From positions 1 through 46,356 of IMG/VR virus record IMGVR_UViG_3300006738_000013: 46,356 nucleotides of DNA. One strand, written 5' to 3'. Each line of letters begins with the position of its first letter. The stretch's first letter is position 1. Both the position numbers and the translations under genes were made by a program. The notes beneath the pieces are model-generated. The model did not search any database and had not been told where the DNA came from. It worked only from the letters and a program-made list of their open reading frames with translations. Source of the stretch: a virus. Below, piece after piece: positions 14,477 through 24,200 of the stretch.

Positions 14477-14926
14477 TTATTCCATAAAGGTCATTACAAC
14501 AACAGTAACGCCAGCCCCCACGGCAGCGCCCCCAAGTACGCCCAAAGCGATTTTCCACCAAAGAGAGCTTTCAATCTTAGATATCTCATCAATCGATGCC
14601 AATTGTATCTGGTCCACTGCTTTATCTTTCTCAGAGATAATACTTAAAGATTCTTTTTTTTGTAAAACTAATTTTCTTTCTAAGGTGTCAATTTCTATAT
14701 CAGACAGTTTTCTTATTTCTGATATCTTTAATTCACACTCTTTAGGTAACAACTTTAATTTGGTGGATACCTTTAAAGCCACTTCATTGGTCATGCAATG
14801 GAGGTCTTCGGTTAATGATAACGTTGTACCAGCTTTATAGAGTTTTATTTCTTGAGCACACACAGTGCTACAAAAAGTGCATAGAACAATAATGACTATC
14901 AATTTCTTAATCATTAAGGACGTCAT
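14477..14926 (-). CDS. Exported coiled-coil protein with C-terminal TM (spanin-like?)
   Basis: A 149-aa protein. A signal peptide covers residues 6-24 (K-K-L-I-V-I-I-V-L...V-C-A before Q-E). A long charged coiled coil follows from about 55 to 115, then a Gly/Ala-rich transmembrane segment W-W-K-I-A-L-G-V-L-G-G-A-A-V-G-A-G-V (about 122-139). The start at ATG 14926 has AAGGA 5 nt upstream; the ATG four codons later has none. It overlaps the preceding membrane gene by 20 nt. No good lipobox is visible, so it is not a standard outer-membrane spanin. An envelope-spanning lysis protein is possible from context. It could instead be a virion-associated or superinfection-related membrane protein. Confidence 0.5.
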   Translation of the reverse strand: MTSLMIKKLIVIIVLCTFCSTVCAQEIKLYKAGTTLSLTEDLHCMTNEVALKVSTKLKLLPKECELKISEIRKLSDIEIDTLERKLVLQKKESLSIISEKDKAVDQIQLASIDEISKIESSLWWKIALGVLGGAAVGAGVTVVVMTFME

Positions 14927-15287
14927 TTAAATCCTTATTGATTGCTTCACTGTTTCCTTTCAGAAGCTCTTGTTGTTTACGAAGACGAGTTTTCTCAGCT
15001 TCTAATCTAGCTACTGCTTTAGTACGTACAGCTTCTTTCTTAAGATTAGATTCTCGTTCTATTTTTGCTTCTTCTTCTATATGATGACGACGTATATCTA
15101 TTACGTTATTGCGTTCTTCTTTGCGTATCTCAGTGGTGCGTTTAATGAGGGACAGGGCTGAGCCCCGTCCCCCCGATATCACCCAGCCGACAATACCTGC
15201 AATGAATAACCATGGAAGATACCAATGTTCTTTCCACCACGTAAGGCTGAAAATAGTTTTACAAAGGAATCTCCATATCAAATACAA
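14907..15287 (-). CDS. N-anchored coiled-coil membrane protein (i-spanin-like?)
   Basis: A 126-aa protein. The N-terminus has aromatic, hydrophobic segments ending in a clear transmembrane helix (W-Y-L-P-W-L-F-I-A-G-I-V-G-W-V-I, about 22-37). From about 45 to 115 it is a highly charged coiled coil rich in K/R/E. One TM followed by a coiled coil is the shape of inner-membrane spanins, and the partial overlap with the next exported coiled-coil gene recalls spanin pairs. The start is TTG 15287, with AAGG 11 nt before it; a better start was not found. Topology and function are inferred from shape and neighbours only. Confidence 0.48.
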   Translation of the reverse strand: MYLIWRFLCKTIFSLTWWKEHWYLPWLFIAGIVGWVISGGRGSALSLIKRTTEIRKEERNNVIDIRRHHIEEEAKIERESNLKKEAVRTKAVARLEAEKTRLRKQQELLKGNSEAINKDLNDVLND

Positions 15288-15294
15288 GATAATA

Positions 15295-15654
15295 TCAACC
15301 TTCTTCAGCGATAGCTTTCTCCGCAGCTAACTTGATTCGACTGCGTACCGCACTATGAATCTGCGTAGCAAAAGAACCACTGAACATACCAAGGACAAAT
15401 GCCGCTGCCCAAGACACAGGAAGGTCTGGAGGACCCCCGGTAAGGCCAGAGACGAGTCCAACTAAGCTTCCCATAGAAAGGACGCTTAAAGTGCCTCCTA
15501 CAGCCATAGGAAGGACCAGCATGCCCGACTTGCCCAAGGCGCTAGTCTTACGCCATTTCATTGGGATAAAAGGTTTCATCATAGCCATAAGGCTATAAGT
15601 GACACCACCAATGATGACAAGTGCTAAAGCTAATGAAAAGATCGTTTCAGTCAT
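15295..15654 (-). CDS. Holin-like membrane protein (three TM)
   Basis: A 119-aa protein with three probable transmembrane segments: residues 5-27 (I-F-S-L-A-L-A-L-V-I-I-G-G), 44-69 (G-M-L-V-L-P-M-A-V-G-G-T-L-S) and 79-96 (S-W-A-A-A-F-V-L-G-M-F-S-G). It ends in a positively charged tail. Small size, three TMs and a charged C-terminus match class I holins, which form holes in the inner membrane and set lysis timing. GGAG lies 5-6 nt before the start of the preceding ORF region here. It heads a three-gene membrane cassette immediately after the tail-fibre genes, a common place for lysis genes. No endolysin is adjacent, so the holin call stays tentative. Confidence 0.5.
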   Translation of the reverse strand: MTETIFSLALALVIIGGVTYSLMAMMKPFIPMKWRKTSALGKSGMLVLPMAVGGTLSVLSMGSLVGLVSGLTGGPPDLPVSWAAAFVLGMFSGSFATQIHSAVRSRIKLAAEKAIAEEG

Positions 15655-15683
15655 TTTAACTCCAAGTAAAAAGAATACTTACC

Positions 15684-18600
15684 TTAGCCTTGAGCGAAAT
15701 AATTACCTAGATTTCTTGCAAGGTGTATATCTCTATATCGAAAGCTGGCGTCTACTGCGGTTTCGTCGTTCAGCGCAATCGCTCTATTATCGCGGCAATG
15801 GAGTACGCGGGAGGTAGGATTTCCGTCTCCTTGTGCATCCTGACCACCTCGCACCCACTCCGTAGTGAATTCTAAAAGATAATAATCGGATGAACCTCCA
15901 TTACTGGCAAAAACCGTTCCGAAAATACTAAACTCAATATCAAAAGTGCTTCCTGTTGCTAATCCTGGCCATGCTGCTGCTGCTCCAGAAATATCTAAAC
16001 CTTCTTTCATTACAAATGAATTGTCATAGAAATACATAAATTGCCAATAAGGTTCTAAAGGATCGTAAGGAATAACAGTTCCAGCTCCGGTATTTCCCTG
16101 ACGTTGTAATTCAGTATTTTGAGTATGGGGAAGGACAACACCTTGGGCTACGGCTCCTCCCTGAAGCATCTCAGTTATTTTAAAAATTGAATCAACCATA
16201 TGATTACTGGCGACATTCCATACAAATTTAGCAAAGTTTTGTTGAACTCCAAATCCTCCAATAGATTGATACCACTCTGTTACCGAGTCTGGCCCATAAT
16301 TAAATATACCTACACACGTAGCTCCAGTGCCATCAGGGACGGCAATAGGAATAGCACCAACAGGGGTGGTCATATTAGTACACCACGATCTATAATTAGG
16401 GTGCCATAGTCTAACTACATTTTGATAGGGCCAATATAATTCAGGGTCAGCTGAGGTTCCACGTAGTACTCCATCTCCCGTCCCTTCTACTGTATTTTCA
16501 CAAAAATTAATATTTGCATATCCATGCATATTCGCAGGGCGAGCTGCTGGAATCGCCCCAGATGCGTTATCTCCTCCATGTCCAAAACCTGTAGCAGGAT
16601 TAATATCTACACATGCATGCACTGTATGAGTGGTAAATGTATTACTCACAACATCCATGGTGAAACCAATTACTGGAGTAAGTGTATTAGCTACTACCAC
16701 ACTTGATTCATGCCAAGGATTATTCCATGACCATTTAGCGTATAAAGGGGCTCTATCAAACGTGTTATTTTTTACAGTAAATACGGGTGGGAATTTAGAA
16801 ATTCTAAGTCCCATTAATTCATGAAGATCTTCTGTACTTGAGCCAACGGAACTATCTCTATTTATAGAAAATACATTATTGAGAACATCAACTACATTCT
16901 TTCTATACTTACGGGTTGAAGTAGAACCATCACCAAAATAACACCTTCTTAAATCAACACACGCTATAAAATAATCGGGGCTATTAGGAAGAGGGATTAG
17001 AGCTTGAGTACATGCTCCCCCTAAGAAGTTAAATCTTAAGGTACGTTGATCAACACTCCCTGTCCCATAAGTTTGTGGAACAAGAACAAATCCGCCTCCA
17101 TTTGTTCCTCCCGCCGCTTCATAAACACTATTAATTGTTATGGGAAGTACAGTTAATTCAGAGGTCAAATCGTTACCATGCATTTGATGCATAGCGGTTG
17201 CTACACCCGCATCAATATCAATTCTTATTGAATTATTTTTAACAGAAACATTAAACCACTCCCAAAAATTAGCATAACCACTATCAAAATCTCCTGTAGT
17301 AGGAGTAGAGGGGTCACTATAACCATTATGTTGAACAGCTAATAATCCAAAATTACCGTTTATTAAATTAAAATCATTATCACAAAATTCAAGCCACGGC
17401 TGAATATGAGGACCACCAGTTAAAATACCATTTGTTTTAGGTAGAACAACATCTCTAACGCGGTGCGTGATATAAACACCATTTATAAGACGATTAAGAG
17501 TACTATGTAGAATTTCATTACTAATGATATTACCATTAATTACTAATTTTGGACCTCGTCTAAAAGTTTCACTTATGCCAACAGTGGTTGAGTCATGATA
17601 AGAAGCAGTTAAACCAATTTCTATAGCTGTTAATTGTCGATGCGTAGTTGAAGTCCTTACTAAACAATCTTGAAAAACATTAAGAGAACAATTTGTTTGT
17701 CTTCCCGCAGCAATGTATATAATCGGGTTTCTATCTGATACAGAACCAGTAGAAGGATCTACAGTAAAATCAGTAAAATTATTACCACTAACATTTATAG
17801 TATCAGCACAAACAAATACATAACCACCATCATGACCTTCATCAAAAGGACTATAATAATTTAAATCTAATTCAGTTTTGAAATGATTATTATTTTTATA
17901 ATTAAAATCTTTAATATAAAATTTTCTAGCACTATAAACTGCAGTATCGTCTTCTATGCCAGCATAGTCTGAATCAGAACCTCTTATAGCTAAAAGTGCT
18001 CCAATTATATTACAGTCTGTTACTTCAATAAGTTGCCAGGTATTTTCTTCAAAATCTATATAGGCACTATTACCACTTAATAAATTATAATCTATAGGGT
18101 AATGAGTCTCCCAAAAAGAACTACTATTTACTTTAATATAAGACCTTAAGGTATCATACGAAGTACTAGTATTACCAACAGAACCAACACCTATGTATAT
18201 TCCCTGATAACAGGCATCAATATTACAACCATTAATGTCGATTCTAAAATAATTTAAATTATTCCTATAATAAAAATGCCCATTTACCTTCCAAAAATTA
18301 GATGCAGCACTAGTAGCAACTCCATCACTAAAATAAGTATAGTTATTTGCTTTATTTCCAGATTGTGCAAATTCTCCATCAGCGTGAACAGCTTTAGTAC
18401 AATTCCAAAAATTACATCCCGATAATTTTACCAACCCATATTGAGACAATACAGCTGTGTGGTATGTATGAAAAAGACAATTAGACACAAGAACATCAAA
18501 AGGAAAAGAACTGACAATACAACGACCATATGCAGTTACGCTAAGTCCTCGTTTATCAGGTCGTGGAGAAGTAGAGTCTGTTGCAGCTGTACCCTCTAAA

Positions 18601-21272
18601 TCTCCAATAAATTTACACCCTTCAATTTTAATATTTTGACCTAAATAATTAGGCGTAAAATTAATCCACCCCCTACCGTCAGATGGATAATCACTAGATG
18701 CTCCTTCCAAGTGGAATATTCCTTTAAAAGTACAGTCTGATATAGAAACATTCATATCTGTATTATTAATAGATACGCCGTTATAAATCTGATTTGCTTT
18801 ATCGGCCCTTGAAGAAAAAGTTATACCTTCAGATACCCTATCTGCTGGAGGCTCATGTATGCTAGAAAATGTGCAGCCTTCAAAGCTCACATTTTTACAA
18901 CTCTTGAGAATTAAACCACCGCCTTTTGGTTTAAAATTACATTTAGTAAATTTTATATCTTCATTTATATGATTTAGATTCTTAGTCTCAGAGCTAACCA
19001 AATAAACCATATAGATTGTATCGTTACCGTCATTGGCGGCAATCCATTCGCCTCTTCCTCCTCCTTCAAGCGTGACATTTTCTAACTTAAAGTCACTCAC
19101 TAAAGAAGCTAGATTAGTAGAAGTTACGGGTACAAAAATACCGGGAGCTACTACTGCGGATGAACCTGGAGAATCTTGAAACTCTAACGTAGCATTTGAT
19201 ATACACGGATAATCTTTAGCAGAAGTTATACTTAAATCTTTAAAGTAAATAGATTCACATTTGATATCATCATAGTTCTTAGTTACATCAGTGTAGTTAC
19301 CTAGATAGTCTCTCAGTTCAAAATATATTGGATCTGCCACATCTCCAGAACCTAATGTAATTTGTGTCCTATTTGGTCCATCACCAATGATAGTTGTGTG
19401 TGGTCCTACAAGTATCTTTTCATCTAAAGAATACGATCCTTCTCGAACATAAATAGTAGCCCCTCGTTTATAAGCATACGCTTGTTTTAAAGCTGCCTTA
19501 AGGCCAGCATTCCCAATATAATCTCCATGTGTATTAATACCGTCACCCACTGTAATAGTGGCGACTTTATTCATAGAGAGTCTTCTATTTAAATCTTCAG
19601 CATAAGTATCTGTAAATTGATCTATACGAGCGTTATAGACTTCTTTGAGAGAACCTATCTCAATAGCGTCTACATATTGATGAAGGGAAGTAGGATAATT
19701 AAGTTCAATTTCATACTTATTAGTTGCTACAAAGGGTTGAGGAAACCCAGCTATTTTACAAACATGTTCTCCATATACTTTTGATATAGAGCCTCTAGTG
19801 TTAACGTTACCAACTGCACCCTCTAAAATAAATATATTCGCCCCTTCATAATCTTTACTAAAATAACGAGTGGTATCTATTAAATACTCATTTCCCACAG
19901 AGTCTTCTAGACCTAATGCAGCAAGTATAGAAGATCCCGCTACATCGTTAGACCACGATCCTCTTATTGGTTCAGCATATCCATACTTCATCTCCTCAAT
20001 AAGAGATGCTAAAACTCTAAAGAAATCCTGTTGTTGTTTTATACGAGTTTCTATCCTTGTGGGGTGCATAGGAATTATCTTTTGTTGTCCATATGCAGAA
20101 GAAACAGGGTAATGAAAAGAGGCAGAAAGGGGATTAGGATCACCTATTAGAGAAAGACCGGACCAGTATTTAAATTGTCGGGAATCTGTTCTTCCAACCC
20201 CATCTGTGTCAAGGGGCCATGCATTGGGATCTTCTTCTCGACTTCCGTATTTTTCAGTCACCGAGAAGAACATAGGACGGCAATCCCATTTACTTGCTTC
20301 GTCTAATATATTGGCTGGCGTATCACCAGTACCAGTTAATCTCTCTGTTACTATATCTGTAATCTCTGGTACTTCAGCTGGAAAGCCACTAGGACCAGGA
20401 GCAGAATCTACTCTGATACCAGCAGGTAACCAAAGAATATTATTTTCTCTATCGTTTTGTATAAACTCAATTTCTTGTACAACTCCCCCACCTCCACCCA
20501 CAATAAAGTCTCTGACCGTATTATCTCTACGTTTAATTTCTATCTTGCCAGTATCATCAAATGTTCGCGTATTAGCACATTGGATATATCCAATGTCTAT
20601 TAAACCCCCACTAGCGTCTTTTGATTTAGGTTTCTCAATAATGCTTGTTTGGGGAGAGGTATAATCAGAAGAGGAGAGATCAATAGCGATGGCCGCAGTG
20701 TCAATAGGAATAATCGCAAGAGGAATACGAATTTTATTTGAATCTGTAGCGTCCTCAAAACCTGTACCACTAACAATAATGGTGGAACTCTGTGCCTTCC
20801 TTGTAGGTATTTCTGTTTCAAATTCTTTACCCCTCGGTTGTGGGATATCATCTCCAGAACTGTCTTTAATGGCACTGTTTACATGCGTGGGATCCCAAAA
20901 AGACCTTTCCTTATAATCAACAGGGTCTAATGTATACTCCAACATTAAATAATTTTTAGGACTGTTCTCTAGTAAAATTGCGTCTTGATTATCACGAGAG
21001 TTATTGAGGAAGTGATCTGTACCCTCTTTTGTAATTAGTCTTCCACTCCGGTCTATCGCTATACCGTTATAGACAGTGACATATAAGTCACTAGCTCCGG
21101 GAGGGGGAATAACTATTCTAAAACCCTCTAAAACAAAACCACCCCGGTAACCACCACTTAAAAGACGAGTGACATGGGCTCTTAAAGAATCAACAGTAAA
21201 AGTCGTTGAACCGTATTCAAAATCATCAAAGTCGATTCTTTCATTGGGTGATAGATTAAGTTCTTTAGGCAT
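15684..21272 (-). CDS. Giant tail spike/fibre with right-handed beta-helix
   Basis: An 1862-aa appendage protein. The N-terminal 560 or so residues are a non-repetitive base likely to attach to the baseplate. Around 567-640 come D-G-I-N-T-H-G-D, A-L-K-Q-A-Y-A-Y-K-R-G-A-T-I-Y-V and G-P-H-T-T-I-I-G-D-G, the entry typical of pectate-lyase-like beta-helices. From there to about 1500, short rungs recur with C/N-x-F turns (for example S-D-C-T-F, E-G-C-T-F, E-G-C-K-F, S-N-C-L-F, S-G-C-N-F, S-G-N-N-F). This fold is used by spikes that bind or cleave host polysaccharides. The C-terminal 350 residues are beta-rich and not assigned. Catalytic residues cannot be picked by eye. It is the last of four large appendage genes. 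Confidence 0.85.
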   Translation of the reverse strand: MPKELNLSPNERIDFDDFEYGSTTFTVDSLRAHVTRLLSGGYRGGFVLEGFRIVIPPPGASDLYVTVYNGIAIDRSGRLITKEGTDHFLNNSRDNQDAILLENSPKNYLMLEYTLDPVDYKERSFWDPTHVNSAIKDSSGDDIPQPRGKEFETEIPTRKAQSSTIIVSGTGFEDATDSNKIRIPLAIIPIDTAAIAIDLSSSDYTSPQTSIIEKPKSKDASGGLIDIGYIQCANTRTFDDTGKIEIKRRDNTVRDFIVGGGGGVVQEIEFIQNDRENNILWLPAGIRVDSAPGPSGFPAEVPEITDIVTERLTGTGDTPANILDEASKWDCRPMFFSVTEKYGSREEDPNAWPLDTDGVGRTDSRQFKYWSGLSLIGDPNPLSASFHYPVSSAYGQQKIIPMHPTRIETRIKQQQDFFRVLASLIEEMKYGYAEPIRGSWSNDVAGSSILAALGLEDSVGNEYLIDTTRYFSKDYEGANIFILEGAVGNVNTRGSISKVYGEHVCKIAGFPQPFVATNKYEIELNYPTSLHQYVDAIEIGSLKEVYNARIDQFTDTYAEDLNRRLSMNKVATITVGDGINTHGDYIGNAGLKAALKQAYAYKRGATIYVREGSYSLDEKILVGPHTTIIGDGPNRTQITLGSGDVADPIYFELRDYLGNYTDVTKNYDDIKCESIYFKDLSITSAKDYPCISNATLEFQDSPGSSAVVAPGIFVPVTSTNLASLVSDFKLENVTLEGGGRGEWIAANDGNDTIYMVYLVSSETKNLNHINEDIKFTKCNFKPKGGGLILKSCKNVSFEGCTFSSIHEPPADRVSEGITFSSRADKANQIYNGVSINNTDMNVSISDCTFKGIFHLEGASSDYPSDGRGWINFTPNYLGQNIKIEGCKFIGDLEGTAATDSTSPRPDKRGLSVTAYGRCIVSSFPFDVLVSNCLFHTYHTAVLSQYGLVKLSGCNFWNCTKAVHADGEFAQSGNKANNYTYFSDGVATSAASNFWKVNGHFYYRNNLNYFRIDINGCNIDACYQGIYIGVGSVGNTSTSYDTLRSYIKVNSSSFWETHYPIDYNLLSGNSAYIDFEENTWQLIEVTDCNIIGALLAIRGSDSDYAGIEDDTAVYSARKFYIKDFNYKNNNHFKTELDLNYYSPFDEGHDGGYVFVCADTINVSGNNFTDFTVDPSTGSVSDRNPIIYIAAGRQTNCSLNVFQDCLVRTSTTHRQLTAIEIGLTASYHDSTTVGISETFRRGPKLVINGNIISNEILHSTLNRLINGVYITHRVRDVVLPKTNGILTGGPHIQPWLEFCDNDFNLINGNFGLLAVQHNGYSDPSTPTTGDFDSGYANFWEWFNVSVKNNSIRIDIDAGVATAMHQMHGNDLTSELTVLPITINSVYEAAGGTNGGGFVLVPQTYGTGSVDQRTLRFNFLGGACTQALIPLPNSPDYFIACVDLRRCYFGDGSTSTRKYRKNVVDVLNNVFSINRDSSVGSSTEDLHELMGLRISKFPPVFTVKNNTFDRAPLYAKWSWNNPWHESSVVVANTLTPVIGFTMDVVSNTFTTHTVHACVDINPATGFGHGGDNASGAIPAARPANMHGYANINFCENTVEGTGDGVLRGTSADPELYWPYQNVVRLWHPNYRSWCTNMTTPVGAIPIAVPDGTGATCVGIFNYGPDSVTEWYQSIGGFGVQQNFAKFVWNVASNHMVDSIFKITEMLQGGAVAQGVVLPHTQNTELQRQGNTGAGTVIPYDPLEPYWQFMYFYDNSFVMKEGLDISGAAAAWPGLATGSTFDIEFSIFGTVFASNGGSSDYYLLEFTTEWVRGGQDAQGDGNPTSRVLHCRDNRAIALNDETAVDASFRYRDIHLARNLGNYFAQG

Positions 21273-21273
21273 C

Positions 21274-24200
21274 CTATTCCCCTAACTCAGTGGTCTCTGT
21301 TTTACACTGAATTCCAGCAGCACAAAATAGATTTTTTATATTTACTATATCTTCGTTGAATAACAATGAGAGATAGTTACCACCAAGTAAATAAGGTCTG
21401 TAATCATTTCCAAAACCTTCGGTGGTTGTTTCTCCGCTACCCACTATAACTTTTGTAGACGGTGGGTGATCGTATCTGAAGTATACTGTTCCTGAAGTAG
21501 TGTATATATTACCCGAACTAGAGGAGTATTCAACGTATTCCTCTACGATACCGTAATCACGTCCAGCAGGGTATTGGGTGAAAGTAGTAGGAAACCCATC
21601 TGGGTAATTTATCCCAGTGTAAACGCCCCCTATCCTATTTCTGAATTGGGGTTTCCTAGCAGCTTCAGGAAAGACTGCAACTTCTAGAGTGGCCACTGTA
21701 ACATCAGTAAAAGCTGGACTCACTATCATCCTTGGTCCTGTGGCAGGGTCGGCATCTACATCTACAATCGTCCTTTCCTCACCTATTGGTATACCTCCAC
21801 CACCATCAGCTGTAACTAATACCTTACGTCCAATTAGGGCTTTAGATACTGGGCCAGCAACTTTTATCTCCAAATTAGTACCAGGATTATTACAAACAAA
21901 GTTATTAGCCAATTGAGCAGGGACTCCCATACCTTTCAATAGATAAGGACCCATATCAAATCTTTCTGCGTCATCTACCCTTGTACTGGTTGGGTGAATC
22001 TCAATAAGAGTACTTACTATCCCTCCTAGACCAGTATTTGGTATTGGTATGCCTCCACTATCAATAATCCCTGGTTCCATTATAAAGGTATTAGTTGATG
22101 TATCTATAGACTCTATAGTGTGTATTAAATTAGTATCTAAAGCACTGAATACGGTAGTAACAGACGCTCCTATAAGATCTTTATATCGTTTATATAATTT
22201 AGGATCAAAACTTAAACCCCGTATAGATAACTCAGCACTCGCTGCAACATTAACTGAACTTTCTACTACCCCTCTTATCACTGGAGAGGATAAAGAATTA
22301 CCTGGTATTTTTAAATTATTCTTAACAACTGAATATTTACCAAAAAGAATACTATCTGGAGTGTCACTGTTGTACTCTACTGGGTGGTAAACCCCAGCTA
22401 TAAGCTTATCCGTAGTTTCATTGATATTTATCTTCCCCATACCTACATCTTTATCTTTCACTAACTCCTTCTGGAATCCAAATCCAAAATAAAATCCCCC
22501 CGAAAGTAATGAAGTTGTAGGCACGTTTAATGTAAATTTATTAACTTTTAATTCTATTGAAGTACCAGGGGGGTAAATCGCCCCAATACTTTCAGCCACA
22601 TGAATAGTAAATCTTCCGTAGTGTAGACCCAGACTGTTTACACACTCTGTAACCTGTACATCTTCTCCCCCATTTGCTCTATCCACAGTGACATGAAAAT
22701 CTCCCTGAATTTTATCTGGAAATAGTTCTGGATAATCTACCCAAAGATACCCCCCTGCTCCCATCGTTGCTGGGCTAAGAGCTTCTCCACTCCCTAATAT
22801 TCTATAAGCAGTTCGATCTGTAATGACGAAACTAACTATCTCTCCTAAAGGAGGCTCTACTGTAAGAGTACTAGTACCACTGTCCCAATTTGTTATTCGA
22901 TGAACAGTCCTCCAATCTATTCGTGTATCTGGTGCCAATATCTCTAGACCTCGACCTACTATTTGAGACCCGGCTGCGATGAAGGCGTCTATAGTATTTT
23001 TAACACTCAAATCTACTTCCAACGTATTCAGATCAACTCCCATAGCAGCCACTTCTGCCCAAGGAACTAAAGGAGGAGCAATAAGTTTTTTAGGACCAGG
23101 AAATTTATATATGGCTGTCTCATCTTGGGAATTAGGATCTATCCTAACAGAACCAATAGCTGAAGTTGGCTGGTCTACTAAGTCCTCAAATACATCCAGT
23201 AATCTAAACATATAACTTCCTGGATATATCGATCTGTGACCTCCTGCCCACTTATTTAGATTTAAAGAATTTAAAGAAGGATCAAAAGCTGAATTAACGT
23301 CACCTAAAGGAACTTCTGTTGCTTCTGATATATCTCCAGACTGTAATAAAGGTTGAATAATATATTTAGTACCAGAAGCAATCGCGGCACTAAAAGGTGT
23401 GCTCACATCAAATTCTAATTCACTACTGTTAAGTCCCCCTATTGCTACAATGCGACGACTTTCTCCTTCGGGAGCTGCTCCTAGAGGAGTCTTGGTGATA
23501 TACACCTCTTCACCAATAAGAGCGTGCGTAAAACGTTGGTGGTCATCAACAAGCTTAAGGGTACTTCCTAGAGCTGTAGTCGTCCTCTCAGTAGACGTAC
23601 TTAAATTATCAAAATGACGATAGTTTTGATGGGTCGTTAGTAAACTTAATCGAGATGCAAAAGGCACCATTGGAAAAGCATTTTCAAAAGCTGAGTTTAC
23701 ATTAACAGTCATTGTAACTGGTATAATACTTTCCCCATAAAAATGGTCATAAACTAAAGGAGTAGCAAAAAGAGTGATATCAAAATTACCTTTATCATCC
23801 GGTCCCGTAGAAAAATTTACTAATACATTTTCTGATTGACCAGGGTACTTATAATTATAAGTACCTAGTCTCAATACATCCAGGTGGGCATAACTCACAT
23901 CTGATACAATAGTAAAACTGCCAACCACACAATTTTTAACTAATCTTCCAACATTATTAACAGTGGTTATAAAAAACTCTTCTTCAGTACCAGCTGGTTC
24001 CCGCGCAAGACCAGAACGAAATATTAAAGCAGGATTTACAACTTCTTTTTCAGAGATTGGATTAGCGAAAACTCGTAAGAACTCATCCAAATTAAATTCG
24101 ATAGTGGTATCATCAACATTTATAACTGCCGTTGTTTCCAAGAAAGGAAGTCCAGCAGTAGAGCCTGTAACAGCTCCAATCTCAGTAGAATCAGACGAAT

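Noticed and set aside
14313-14840. A 175-codon open frame on the plus strand
   Set aside because: It runs antisense across two better-supported minus-strand genes and their gap, shows no domain, and no other plus-strand gene exists in the window.
20206-20664. A 152-codon plus-strand open frame inside the beta-helix gene
   Set aside because: Antisense shadow of a long gene with clear structure; no ribosome binding site or motif noted.
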